Both the position numbers and the translations under genes were made by a program. From JBMORL01 sp049322335 (lineage in GTDB: Bacteria > Bacteroidota > Bacteroidia > Flavobacteriales_D > UBA2798), in NCBI GenBank assembly GCA_049322335.1, contig JBMORL010000092.1, forward strand, positions 1-64,000: a DNA stretch of 64,000 bases, in the 5' to 3' direction. Positions 52,289 through 61,076 of the stretch are shown one piece after another. Each line of letters begins with the position of its first letter. Position 1 is the first letter of the stretch. The notes below the pieces were generated by a model. It made no database searches. It saw only the letters and a list, made by a program, of their open reading frames with translations, and was not told where the DNA came from.

Positions 52289-54481
52289 ATGAAGATCATA
52301 AAAAATAAAATATCTTTTACGTTTATCCTTTTAACGTTAGTCACAGGGCTTCGGGCACAGTTGTCGTTATGGAATGACAGAACCCTTCCTGATACTGTGC
52401 GGATGAAAGCGCTTGATGAATATGCATGGTCTATCGTTTATTCTCAACCCGATTCGGCAGAAATTTATGCACACCAGCTGTTGAAAATGGCCGGTGAACA
52501 GAAAAATAATTTTTATGAGGCCTATGCCAATAACACAATTGGTGTTTCGTATGACGTGAGAAGCCGCTATTCAGAAGCACTGATTTTTTACCGGAAAAAT
52601 ATTTTCCTCTACCGGAAAATGAATGATAAAAGGGGAGAAGCTTCTGCCGAGATGAATACCGGTATCATTTTTTATAACCAGGGTTTGTATAAAGAAGCTT
52701 TAAAACATTATAAACGCTCGGTTACACTCTATGAAGAAGCCGGTGATAAGAACGGTTTGGCCGGAGCTTATGTAAATATTTCGGTTATTATTAAAATAAT
52801 GCAGCGCTACGAAGAGTCGATGGAGTTTGTGAAAATGGCCGAAGGAATTTTTCTGGAAATGAAAGATACCTCATGGCTTGCCATTGTTTATCATAATAAA
52901 GCAGATCTGTATAAATACCTGAAACAATCCGATTCGGCCTGGAAGTATTTTGAAATGGGTTTGCAGCTTAACATGAAATCAAATAATCTATATGGAGTAG
53001 CTACGACCTATAGCAGGATGGGCGCATTGGCCGATGACCTTTTTCAGTTTGATAAAGCAATCGATTATTTTAATAAAGCCAGCCGCCTTTTTCAGCAAAT
53101 CAATGATCCAACAGGAATGATCGGTGTGCAGGTGAACTCGGGAAACGTTTTACTGAAACAGGGAAAAACAAATGCGGCACTCGATAGTTGTGAAAAAGCT
53201 TATCGCATGTCACTGCAGCTGAATACCTATTCAGAACACAATTCTTCCTGCGGATGTCTTTATGATATTTACAAAAAAAAGGGCGATAATGTAAATGCCT
53301 TAAGGTATTTTGAAGAATATATCCAGGGTAAGGATAGCATATTTGGACTTGAAACTGCGGAAATGGTGGCTCACCTCGAATTTCAGTATAAATACATGCG
53401 CAGGTCATTTGCCGATAGTGTGAAAAATGCACAAAAACAGAAAATCCTGGATGCCCAGATTGAAGCGCAAAACGCTAAAATTGATGTTCAAAACGCGCAA
53501 CTGGAAGCAGAAGAGTCGAGGAACTTTTTCCTGGTGATATTTATTTTACTTCTGCTGGCTTTTGCTTTCATCGTTTTCAACCGTTTCCGCATCACCAGCC
53601 GGCAGAAAAAAATTATTGAAGAGCAGAAAAAGGATGTGGAATTTCAAAAAGAAATAGTAGAAGAAAAAAACAAAAATATCACCGACAGCATCAATTATGC
53701 CCTTCGTATCCAGCAAAGTTTTTTACCCAAAACAGAAGATATGAATTCTGTTTTCAGCGATTACTTCATTTTTTACCTGCCAAAAGATATTGTAAGCGGA
53801 GATTTTTTCTGGATGACCAAAGGCACTGTTTTTTCTTCCAAAAATGAAAAATCGGATGCCATCATTTTTTCCATTGCCGATTGCACCGGACATGGCGTGC
53901 CAGGCGCTATGATGACGATGATAGGAAACACATTATTGAATCAAACCATCAGCAATCCCTCGGTGAAAACCCCTGCAGAAGCGCTGGATTTTCTGAACAA
54001 CGAATTACCCAAAAACCTTAAAAAACAAAACCAGCAGGCTCACATCCGCGATGGAATGGATATGGCTATGATTGCTATTGACAAAAACAATGGAAAACTC
54101 TTTTTTGCCGGGGCTAATACATCACTGTTACTTATACGAAATAACGAAATGACAGAATATAAGGGAGATAAACAACCCATCAGTGCAGGTGATGATGTTA
54201 TAAAACAAAATTTCAGCCTTTCTGAAATAGAAATAAAACAGGGCGATTGCTTATATATGACCACAGATGGTTTTCCCGATCAGTTTGGTAGTTTTGATAA
54301 AGAAAAAACAAAAACGGGCGGTAAAAAATTCAAAATGAAACGACTGAAAGAAATATTGCTCAAAAACCATTTGCTTCCCATGGAAAAACAAAAGCAGGAA
54401 TTACAACATACATTCCAGGTTTGGAGGGGTGAACTGGAGCAGGTGGATGATGTGTGCGTTATTGGAATTAAAATAGGATAA
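52289..54481 (+). CDS. TPR-SpoIIE (PP2C-type) protein phosphatase
   Basis: 730 aa. Signal peptide (1-23), TPR repeats (about 50-380), a transmembrane helix (about 411-432), a short coiled coil and a C-terminal SpoIIE phosphatase (about 475-730). The latter has KDIVSGDFFWM, IADCTGHGVPGAMM and the metal-binding LYMTTDGFPDQFG. Probably dephosphorylates an anti-sigma-antagonist-type partner. It starts 5 bp after the kinase stop, so it is probably co-transcribed. Confidence 0.9.
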   Translation: MKIIKNKISFTFILLTLVTGLRAQLSLWNDRTLPDTVRMKALDEYAWSIVYSQPDSAEIYAHQLLKMAGEQKNNFYEAYANNTIGVSYDVRSRYSEALIFYRKNIFLYRKMNDKRGEASAEMNTGIIFYNQGLYKEALKHYKRSVTLYEEAGDKNGLAGAYVNISVIIKIMQRYEESMEFVKMAEGIFLEMKDTSWLAIVYHNKADLYKYLKQSDSAWKYFEMGLQLNMKSNNLYGVATTYSRMGALADDLFQFDKAIDYFNKASRLFQQINDPTGMIGVQVNSGNVLLKQGKTNAALDSCEKAYRMSLQLNTYSEHNSSCGCLYDIYKKKGDNVNALRYFEEYIQGKDSIFGLETAEMVAHLEFQYKYMRRSFADSVKNAQKQKILDAQIEAQNAKIDVQNAQLEAEESRNFFLVIFILLLLAFAFIVFNRFRITSRQKKIIEEQKKDVEFQKEIVEEKNKNITDSINYALRIQQSFLPKTEDMNSVFSDYFIFYLPKDIVSGDFFWMTKGTVFSSKNEKSDAIIFSIADCTGHGVPGAMMTMIGNTLLNQTISNPSVKTPAEALDFLNNELPKNLKKQNQQAHIRDGMDMAMIAIDKNNGKLFFAGANTSLLLIRNNEMTEYKGDKQPISAGDDVIKQNFSLSEIEIKQGDCLYMTTDGFPDQFGSFDKEKTKTGGKKFKMKRLKEILLKNHLLPMEKQKQELQHTFQVWRGELEQVDDVCVIGIKIG

Positions 54482-54561
54482 CTCTGGTTTAACTCATATG
54501 GGAAAAACGAATTTCTTTCCGTTTTCTCAAATTTTATATCTTTATACTAAGTTTTTGCCAA

Positions 54562-57500
54562 ATGAAGCGGATATCCTTTCTTTTTATTCTGTCTCTCGTT
54601 ATTTCTTCAGCCGGTGCGCGGGATATTTACTTTTTGTCCTCCGACACCACCCAATGGAAAAAAAACATCGGTAACTTTCTCTCCATCGTTGGCGATTTTC
54701 CTGATTCCACCTTAAATGAAGGCCTTAAAATTCTTGAAGCAGCTAAAAAACAAAATCTTAAAGAATGGGAAGCCAAAGCGCATTACATGATTGGCGTAGC
54801 GTATTACTACAAAGAAAAAGACGATCTCGCACTTGAATACCTGCTGAAACTTTATGATTACGAAAAAGACATTAATAATTATTATTATCTCGGTTATGGT
54901 GCAAGCCTTGTGGGATATATTTATGATGAGGCCAAAAAACCAGAAATGGCGGTAGAAGCTTTTCTTAAATCAGCTGAATATTATAAAACGTATGGCTATC
55001 CCACAGGAGAAGGCGGTGTTTATCTCGAAGCAGGTAATATCTACTATGCTGAAAAAGATTATGACAAAGCTGAAACCTATTATAAAATGGCTCAGAAAGC
55101 CTATAAGCAGGACGGTTATGAAAAAGGACTCGCCAGTTGTGCCTATAATCTCGCCAATCTCGAAAATTATAAGCGGAAAAATTATCCTGCTGCTGAAAAA
55201 TATTACCTCGAGGCCATCAAATACTACGAGCTTACCGGCAATGAAAAACAAAAAGCCAACTGTGCTTTTTACCTGGCAGAAATTTATGACTTTTACCTGA
55301 ATAAACCCGAAGAAGCCAAAAAATATTACCAGCAATCCTTCGACAAGAGAAACGAAGGCGCTGATAAAAAAGAAACAGCCGATTCTTATTTTTCCCTGGG
55401 AAAAGTCAGCCTGCGCTCACAAAACTACGATGATGCGGCACGCAACCTTCAACTGGCTGCCGACCTGTATAACGAGCTGGGCCTTCAGTCTGAACTGGGA
55501 GACACATATATCAACATGGGGAATATTTATTTCTACCGCGGAAATTATCCCAAAGCACAGGAATTTTACCGGCTTTCACGCACCGCCTATGAAAAAGCAG
55601 GAAGCATTGACGGACAGGCCGGAAGCCTTGTGGGATTAGCCAATCTTTTTCACGGGCAAAATGATGATGTGAAAGCGTTACAACTGTATGAGGAAAGTTT
55701 AAAATTATATGAAAAAGCCGGTAACACGCATTACAGCGGGATAGCTTCCGTGTATACAGGAATAGGAAACTGCTATTATGATAAAAAAGAGTATGACAAA
55801 GCCCTTGAATATTACCTGGAAGGTTTGAAGTACGATGAAAAAGCCAGTGATACCGAAGGAAAAATTGTAAAACTCATTAATATTTCCACCATCTATTCCT
55901 ATCGCGGTGAATCGGATAAAGCAGTGGAGTACCTCGAACAAACACTAAAAGAAAGCAAGGAAATTCAGAATAAACTTTACATCGCTTCCACACTCAAAAG
56001 CCTCGGGTTTCATTACCTCAGGCAAAAAGATTATGACAAGGCAGTGGAATATTGCACCGAAGGACTGGAAATGGCAGAGGAGATGGGAGTGCTTCCCCAA
56101 AAAGCCGATAACTGCCTTTGTCTTTACCAGGCCTATTATTACAAGGAAGATTACAAAAACTCGCTCGATTACTACATGATCTATAATGACGTAAACGACA
56201 GTTTGGTGAATGAACAAAATGTACGCGAACTAACGAAAATGGAATTAGCGTACGAGTACGACAAAAAAGAAGCTATGCTGAAACTGGAACAGGAAAAAAG
56301 GGCAATGGAATTACAGGAAGAGATCAACCGAAAACAAATGATGTTTCAGTTTGAACAGCAACAGGCAAAAATGCGGGCAGAGGCCGAGAAAAAAGAACTG
56401 GCTCTTAAAGCCAAAGCCGAACAAAACAAACTGGCTATGGAAGAAGAGATAAAACGCCAGCAATTAGCTATGGAATTTGAGAAAAAAGAGGCAAAGGCAA
56501 AAATGGAAACCGAAAGAAAAGAAATTGAACACGCCAAAGACATCGAAAAAAAAGAAATTGAAAATGCTTCGCAACGAAGGCTAACCTATGCATTTATTGG
56601 CGGATTTGCAGTCATGTGTATACTCGCTTTTTTCATTTTCCGCAGTTACCGCGACAAACAAAAAGCCAATAAAATTATCCTTCAGCAAAAAGACGAAGTA
56701 GAAAGACAGAAGTCGGAGATTGAACGAAAAAGCAATGAGATAGAGGAGAAAAACCGTGAAATTGTAGATTCCATCACCTATGCAAGAAGATTACAGGAAG
56801 CTATTCTTCCACCGCTGAAACTGGTACGTGATTATCTCTATGAATCTTTCATCATTTACAAGCCAAAAGATATTGTAGCGGGCGATTTCTACTGGATGGA
56901 AACAGTTTCTTCAAAAACTAACGGAGATGGCCTTAAAGCTCGTCAGCAGGGCGAACGTACAGCTATTGAACAACTACCCGAATCAAAGAAAAAAATCCTG
57001 TTTGCAGTAGCGGATTGTACAGGACATGGAGTTCCCGGAGCAATGGTAAGTGTAGTATGCAGCAATGCTCTTAACCGCGCTGTAAAAGAGTTTCATATTC
57101 AGCAACCGGCAGCTATTCTCGATAAAGTTACCGAACTGGTTATAGAAACGTTCGAAAAAAGCGAAAGTGATGTAAAAGACGGAATGGATATTTCGCTTTG
57201 TGCTTTCGACCCAGATACACTTGAGCTGGAATGGGCCGGTGCAAACAATCCTTTATGGATACTAAGAACCGCTACCGGTGAAATTGAAGAATACAAACCC
57301 GACAAACAACCCATAGGAAAATACGACAACCGGAAACCTTTTACCAATTACAAAATAAAACTCTCCAAAGGCGATTCGCTCTACATGTTCTCAGATGGTT
57401 ATGCCGATCAGTTTGGCGGAACAAGCGGAAAAAAATTCAAGTACTCCAAAATGAAAGAACAACTTCTTTCCCTCCGGGGTAAGTCAATGGATGAACAAAA

Positions 57501-57585
57501 ATCCGCTATCAACCAAACCTTCGAAAAATGGAAAGGAGAATTAGAACAAGTGGATGATGTTTGTTTGATTGGAGTAAGAATATAA
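54562..57585 (+). CDS. TPR-SpoIIE (PP2C-type) protein phosphatase
   Basis: 1007 aa. Signal peptide (1-19), about ten TPR repeats (60-560), a very long charged coiled coil (about 565-675), a transmembrane helix (about 676-697) and a SpoIIE phosphatase domain (about 745-1007). Key motifs are KDIVAGDFYWME, VADCTGHGVPGAMV and SLYMFSDGYADQFGG. Paralogue of the preceding gene, separated by 80 bp that may hold its own promoter. Confidence 0.9.
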   Translation: MKRISFLFILSLVISSAGARDIYFLSSDTTQWKKNIGNFLSIVGDFPDSTLNEGLKILEAAKKQNLKEWEAKAHYMIGVAYYYKEKDDLALEYLLKLYDYEKDINNYYYLGYGASLVGYIYDEAKKPEMAVEAFLKSAEYYKTYGYPTGEGGVYLEAGNIYYAEKDYDKAETYYKMAQKAYKQDGYEKGLASCAYNLANLENYKRKNYPAAEKYYLEAIKYYELTGNEKQKANCAFYLAEIYDFYLNKPEEAKKYYQQSFDKRNEGADKKETADSYFSLGKVSLRSQNYDDAARNLQLAADLYNELGLQSELGDTYINMGNIYFYRGNYPKAQEFYRLSRTAYEKAGSIDGQAGSLVGLANLFHGQNDDVKALQLYEESLKLYEKAGNTHYSGIASVYTGIGNCYYDKKEYDKALEYYLEGLKYDEKASDTEGKIVKLINISTIYSYRGESDKAVEYLEQTLKESKEIQNKLYIASTLKSLGFHYLRQKDYDKAVEYCTEGLEMAEEMGVLPQKADNCLCLYQAYYYKEDYKNSLDYYMIYNDVNDSLVNEQNVRELTKMELAYEYDKKEAMLKLEQEKRAMELQEEINRKQMMFQFEQQQAKMRAEAEKKELALKAKAEQNKLAMEEEIKRQQLAMEFEKKEAKAKMETERKEIEHAKDIEKKEIENASQRRLTYAFIGGFAVMCILAFFIFRSYRDKQKANKIILQQKDEVERQKSEIERKSNEIEEKNREIVDSITYARRLQEAILPPLKLVRDYLYESFIIYKPKDIVAGDFYWMETVSSKTNGDGLKARQQGERTAIEQLPESKKKILFAVADCTGHGVPGAMVSVVCSNALNRAVKEFHIQQPAAILDKVTELVIETFEKSESDVKDGMDISLCAFDPDTLELEWAGANNPLWILRTATGEIEEYKPDKQPIGKYDNRKPFTNYKIKLSKGDSLYMFSDGYADQFGGTSGKKFKYSKMKEQLLSLRGKSMDEQKSAINQTFEKWKGELEQVDDVCLIGVRI

Positions 57586-57717
57586 AAGGAATGAACGAAT
57601 GATGAATACATGAATGACGAATTTTGAGCGATTTCTTAATTCGTTATTCATCATTCAATTATTCTTAATTCTCTCCGCCCAAAAAACGAATTTGCTATCA
57701 TACAATTACACAACTGA
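57586..57717. other. Intergenic region between convergent genes
   Basis: AT-rich 132-bp spacer between the phosphatase gene and trmD. It contains an imperfect inverted pair (GAATGATGAATACATGAATGACGAATT against AATTCGTTATTCATCATTC in outline) that may act as a weak bidirectional terminator. No gene. Confidence 0.4.
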
Positions 57718-58404
57718 CTACTGACCATCTTCCCCCAACAAATCCGGCCTTCTTTCTTTCGTGCGTTTAATCGATTCTTCCATTCTCCATTCTTCAATCA
57801 GTTTATGATTTCCCGACAAAAGAATTTCGGGTACTTTGTGTCCGTTATAATCTTCGGGACGTGTATAAACCGGTGGTGCCAGTAAATTATCCTGGAAAGA
57901 GTCGGTGAGGGCAGAAGTCTCGTCATTTAACACACCGGGCAACAATCGTATTACCGCATCACACAAAACAGCAGCAGCCAGTTCGCCTCCGGATAAAACA
58001 TAATCACCAATGGAAATTTCCATCGTCACAAACAGGTCGCGGATGCGCTGGTCGATGCCTTTGTAATGTCCGCAGATGATTATTATATTTTCCTTTAATG
58101 AAAGCTGGTTAGCCATTTTCTGATCCAGTGTTTTTCCATCGGGGGTCATGTAGATAATTTCATCATAACGTCTTTCGGACTTCAGTTTTTCGATACATAA
58201 TGCTATCGGCTCAATCATCAGCACCATTCCGGCTCCGCCACCAAACTGGTAATCGTCAACGCTTTTTTGTTTGTTGGTGGAATAATCACGGATATTGTGC
58301 AGGTGTATTTCCACACAGCCACGTTCCCTCGCCCTTTCCATAATGGAATCCGAAAAAGGACTTTCCAGCAGGTTGGGTAAAACAGTAAGAATATCTATTC
58401 GCAT
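57718..58404 (-). CDS. trmD: tRNA (guanine-N1-)-methyltransferase
   Basis: 228 aa, SPOUT-fold enzyme that forms m1G37 in tRNA. Motifs: FGGGAGMVLMIEPI, IICGHYKGIDQRI and SGGELAAAVLCDAV...RLLPGVL, with PEDYNGHKVPEILLSGNH. Full length. Starts just after the hsp20 terminator. Confidence 0.96.
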   Translation of the reverse strand: MRIDILTVLPNLLESPFSDSIMERARERGCVEIHLHNIRDYSTNKQKSVDDYQFGGGAGMVLMIEPIALCIEKLKSERRYDEIIYMTPDGKTLDQKMANQLSLKENIIIICGHYKGIDQRIRDLFVTMEISIGDYVLSGGELAAAVLCDAVIRLLPGVLNDETSALTDSFQDNLLAPPVYTRPEDYNGHKVPEILLSGNHKLIEEWRMEESIKRTKERRPDLLGEDGQ

Positions 58405-58414
58405 ACGTCAAAGA

Positions 58415-58442
58415 TAAAAAAAGCCCGGCTCATCACCGGGCT
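58415..58442 (-). terminator. Terminator of hsp20
   Basis: AGCCCGG (58422-58428) pairs with CCGGGCT (58436-58442) around CTCATCA. On the - strand a run of seven T follows. It separates hsp20 from trmD. Confidence 0.85.
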
Positions 58443-58468
58443 GATACGCAAAACCAAATCACACCTGT

Positions 58469-58924
58469 TTAAGAGATCATAATCTGTTTTCCCTTTTTTC
58501 CGTTTTCGGGATGGATTTTCGGCAATTCAATTTTCAGAATTCCGTTTTCGTATTTTGCACTGATTTTTTCATCTTCTACTTCTTCGCTGAAGGCAAAGCT
58601 TCTCCTGAAAGAACCATAACTGAACTCCTTTCGCGTGTAGTTCTTTTCTTCAGAAGAGTTCTCCGACTTATGTTCACCCGAAATCTCCAGTTCCCCGTTG
58701 TTAAATGAAATACTGAAGTCTTCCTTTGTAAACCCGGGAGCCGAAACCTCCAGTTGATAGGCATTTTCGCTTTCCTGCAGGTTTACAGCCGGTACATACC
58801 CGGCAAATTCCCGCGAAAGAAAGCTGTCGTTGAAAAAATCATTGAGCAGATTGTCGATGGAAGGCGCCAATAGCTCCCGCCTCTCCATCCGATGGTTGGG
58901 TTTGTTCCATTTAATGAGTGTCAT
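58469..58924 (-). CDS. Hsp20 family small heat-shock protein
   Basis: 151 aa with the alpha-crystallin domain (about 45-140: YVPAVNLQESENAYQLEVSA, SISFNNGELEISGEH) and the C-terminal ILKIELPK region. ATP-independent holdase. The start is preceded by AAAAAAGGAGGATGCTATG, an unusually strong Shine-Dalgarno site for a Bacteroidota gene, suggesting high or specially regulated translation. Confidence 0.94.
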   Translation of the reverse strand: MTLIKWNKPNHRMERRELLAPSIDNLLNDFFNDSFLSREFAGYVPAVNLQESENAYQLEVSAPGFTKEDFSISFNNGELEISGEHKSENSSEEKNYTRKEFSYGSFRRSFAFSEEVEDEKISAKYENGILKIELPKIHPENGKKGKQIMIS

Positions 58925-59572
58925 AGCATCCTCCTTTTTTAATTGTTTTTTTATAGTTTCTTATTACCCAAAAGCAACACCCGTACCAATGAAAAAATCT
59001 GTCAAAATGACTTTTTGATCTGCCAGAATTTCTTGCCTTTTTGTAAAAAATAGTTAAACCCGGATTATGCATTAGGATTGTAATGTAGTAGTGAGCAGGG
59101 GATGATCAAAAAGAAACGTATCCGGGTTTAACCCCGATGAAACGCAGTTTCTATCGGCCTTTGGCAAATTTTGCATTTTTCTAATGCAAAATTTGGGTTA
59201 AAAGAAAATGCCACCCGTGAAAGAGTGGCATATCTCATAGCATGCAAGTAGTGTTAGTACATGACTAACTCCGGAAAACCGCTATTTGCTTCCCGGGACG
59301 AAGATTTTTTGGATATAAAGAGTGATTGAAAAGACGTGCAAAACTATCCCGGCCGGAATGCCCGAATACAGGTAAAGTCAGGTGACCAAAGTCACACCAA
59401 AAGGCAAGCGGGGAGAAAAATCTCTTCATAGCAGGCAGAATAAACATAAGACAGAAGTTTAACTAAAAAGGTTGCATGAAGAAATCAAATCCACATTTTA
59501 CTTTATTTCGGACATTTTTTTGGGTTGGATAACAGCCGGATAGATTGAGAATTAGTCCGCACTAAATAATTT
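58925..59572. other. Gene-free region with a series of hairpins
   Basis: 648 bp without a convincing gene. Hairpins are listed separately (59053-59269). Another small one, GGTGAC-CAAA-GTCACACC, lies near 59381. The remaining sequence is unremarkable. No tRNA or rRNA signature. Confidence 0.6.
59053..59269. ncRNA. Candidate structured RNA (strand unknown)
   Basis: Five consecutive inverted repeats. GTTAAACCCGGAT (59053-59065) pairs over 13 bp with 59120-59132. CCGATGAAAC pairs with GTTTC-T-ATCGG (59134-59157). AAATTTTGCATT pairs with AATGCAAAATTT (59166-59194). ATGCCAC pairs with GTGGCAT (59208-59231). GTTAGT pairs with ACTAAC (59253-59269). Such density is unusual for spacer DNA and suggests a folded transcript of ~180-220 nt. 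No known RNA family was recognised. Some members may simply be terminators. Confidence 0.4.
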
Positions 59573-60427
59573 TTATCCCGTTATTTTAATTCTTTCCACC
59601 ATTTCCCGGTGCTCCCTCACATCATGCACCCGCATAATAACGGCTCCTTTTCTCACCAGGTCTTCATTTACTTTCAGGGTTCCTTCCAATACCTGTACGG
59701 GTAATGTTCCGTACATTTTTTGAATAAACGATTTCTTTGATACCCCTGCTAAAATGGGTAGTCCGTTAGTTTTAAAGGCCTTGAATTCAGCAGCTATTTG
59801 TTGGTTATGTTCCGGTGTTTTTCCAAAGCCAAATCCCGGATCCAGTATTACCTGATCCACGCCCGCTGTCCTGAGTTCCTGCAGCTTTTTCTCAAAAAAC
59901 CGGTTGATATCTTCCACCACGTTTTCATATTGCGGTTCGTTTTGCATGGTTTTAGGTGTACCTTTCATGTGCATCAAAACATAGGGCGTACCGAGCTCCG
60001 CCACCGTAGCTATCATCCTGTTATCCAGGTTTCCGGCACTGATGTCATTCACCATACAAGCCCCTGCTTCCACAGCTTTCCGGGCCACTTCGGCCCTGAA
60101 TGTATCCACCGAAATGAACTGTTCCGGCCATTTTTGGTGTATGGCCCCTATAACCGGTATAACCCGCCTAATTTCTTCCTCCACCGTAACATCATCCGCC
60201 CCCGGACGGGAAGAATAACCGCCTGCATCAATAATATCGGCTCCTTCGCCAATCATTTTTTCGGCCTGAAGCAGGGCTTTTTCCAATGAAAAATGCTGGT
60301 TTCCGTCTGAAAAACTGTCGGGCGTAACGTTTAATATGCCCATTATGCGGGGTTGGTCTAAATGCAGCTTCCGCCTACCGAAAACGAGGGTTTGGTAACG
60401 ATAAAAACCTGTATCTTTCGCGTCCAT
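59573..60427 (-). CDS. folP: Dihydropteroate synthase
   Basis: 284 aa from the ATG at 60427. In-frame ATGs at 60439 and 60466 would overlap the divergent gene. Catalyses condensation of pABA with the pterin pyrophosphate. Motifs: RIMGILNVTPDSFSDGN, ADIIDAGGYSSRPGA, ILDPGFGFGKTPEHN and GVSKKSFIQ. TIM barrel of normal length. Confidence 0.94.
   Translation of the reverse strand: MDAKDTGFYRYQTLVFGRRKLHLDQPRIMGILNVTPDSFSDGNQHFSLEKALLQAEKMIGEGADIIDAGGYSSRPGADDVTVEEEIRRVIPVIGAIHQKWPEQFISVDTFRAEVARKAVEAGACMVNDISAGNLDNRMIATVAELGTPYVLMHMKGTPKTMQNEPQYENVVEDINRFFEKKLQELRTAGVDQVILDPGFGFGKTPEHNQQIAAEFKAFKTNGLPILAGVSKKSFIQKMYGTLPVQVLEGTLKVNEDLVRKGAVIMRVHDVREHREMVERIKITG
60391..60419 (+). promoter_or_regulatory. 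Promoter of the DUF1599 gene, inside the folP 5' end
   Basis: TTTG (60391-60394), 17 bases and TATCTTTC (60412-60419, one mismatch to consensus). The predicted start, near 60425, lies 34 bases before the ATG at 60459. The promoter overlaps the first codons of the divergent folP gene. Confidence 0.6.
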
Positions 60428-60458
60428 AAATTTCAGCATAAAGATAGTCATTCCGGGC

Positions 60459-61004
60459 ATGAGCAATACTTCTCAACAATACGATGCGGCCATCGAAAAA
60501 TGCCGCGATATTTTTGTAAAAAAGACCCACGACTACGGAAGCGCCTGGAGAATCCTGAGAGTAACTTCGCTTACCGACCAGATTTTCATCAAAGCCCAGC
60601 GCATCCGTACCCTCGAAGAAAAAGGCGAATCGAAAGTAGGCGAGGGGATTGAACCCGAATTTATAGGTATCATTAATTATTCCATTATGGCGCTCATCCA
60701 ACTGGAACTGGGTACTGATGCCGAAACTTCCATGCCCCGCGAAAAAGCGTTGGATCTCTTCAACAAAATGGCCCGAAAAGCCAAAGACCTGATGGAGAAA
60801 AAAAACCACGACTATGGCGAAGCATGGAGAAACATGCGTGTCTCATCCTTTACCGACCTGATGCTGATGAAACTGCTGCGCATTAAACAAATTGAAGACA
60901 ACAAGGGAAAAACATTGATATCAGAAGGAATTGACGCCAATTATTTTGATATGGTGAATTACGGGGTGTTTGCGCTCATAAAACTGGATGAAATGAAAAG
61001 TTAA
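60459..61004 (+). CDS. DUF1599 protein, duplicated domain
   Basis: 181 aa made of two copies of the ~85-residue DUF1599 unit: FVKKTHDYGSAWRILRVTSLTDQ and MEKKNHDYGEAWRNMRVSSFTD, each followed by an NYxxxALIxL helix. The family is conserved in Bacteroidota next to folP and is related to nucleotide-pyrophosphohydrolase-like or nucleotide-modification domains. Reaction unknown. Confidence 0.9.
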   Translation: MSNTSQQYDAAIEKCRDIFVKKTHDYGSAWRILRVTSLTDQIFIKAQRIRTLEEKGESKVGEGIEPEFIGIINYSIMALIQLELGTDAETSMPREKALDLFNKMARKAKDLMEKKNHDYGEAWRNMRVSSFTDLMLMKLLRIKQIEDNKGKTLISEGIDANYFDMVNYGVFALIKLDEMKS

Positions 61005-61076
61005 ACCCTGTTAAGGCAGTGTTAAGATGAAGAATGAAACGGAAGCAAGAAATATCTTTGAAGAAAAACCAAAACC

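Noticed and set aside
59053..59269. 6S RNA, tmRNA or RNase P RNA
   Set aside because: The 13-bp closing stem recalls 6S RNA, but I could not identify its conserved elements. No tRNA-like or RNase P signatures were seen.
59798..60289. A 163-aa + strand frame
   Set aside because: Antisense shadow of folP.
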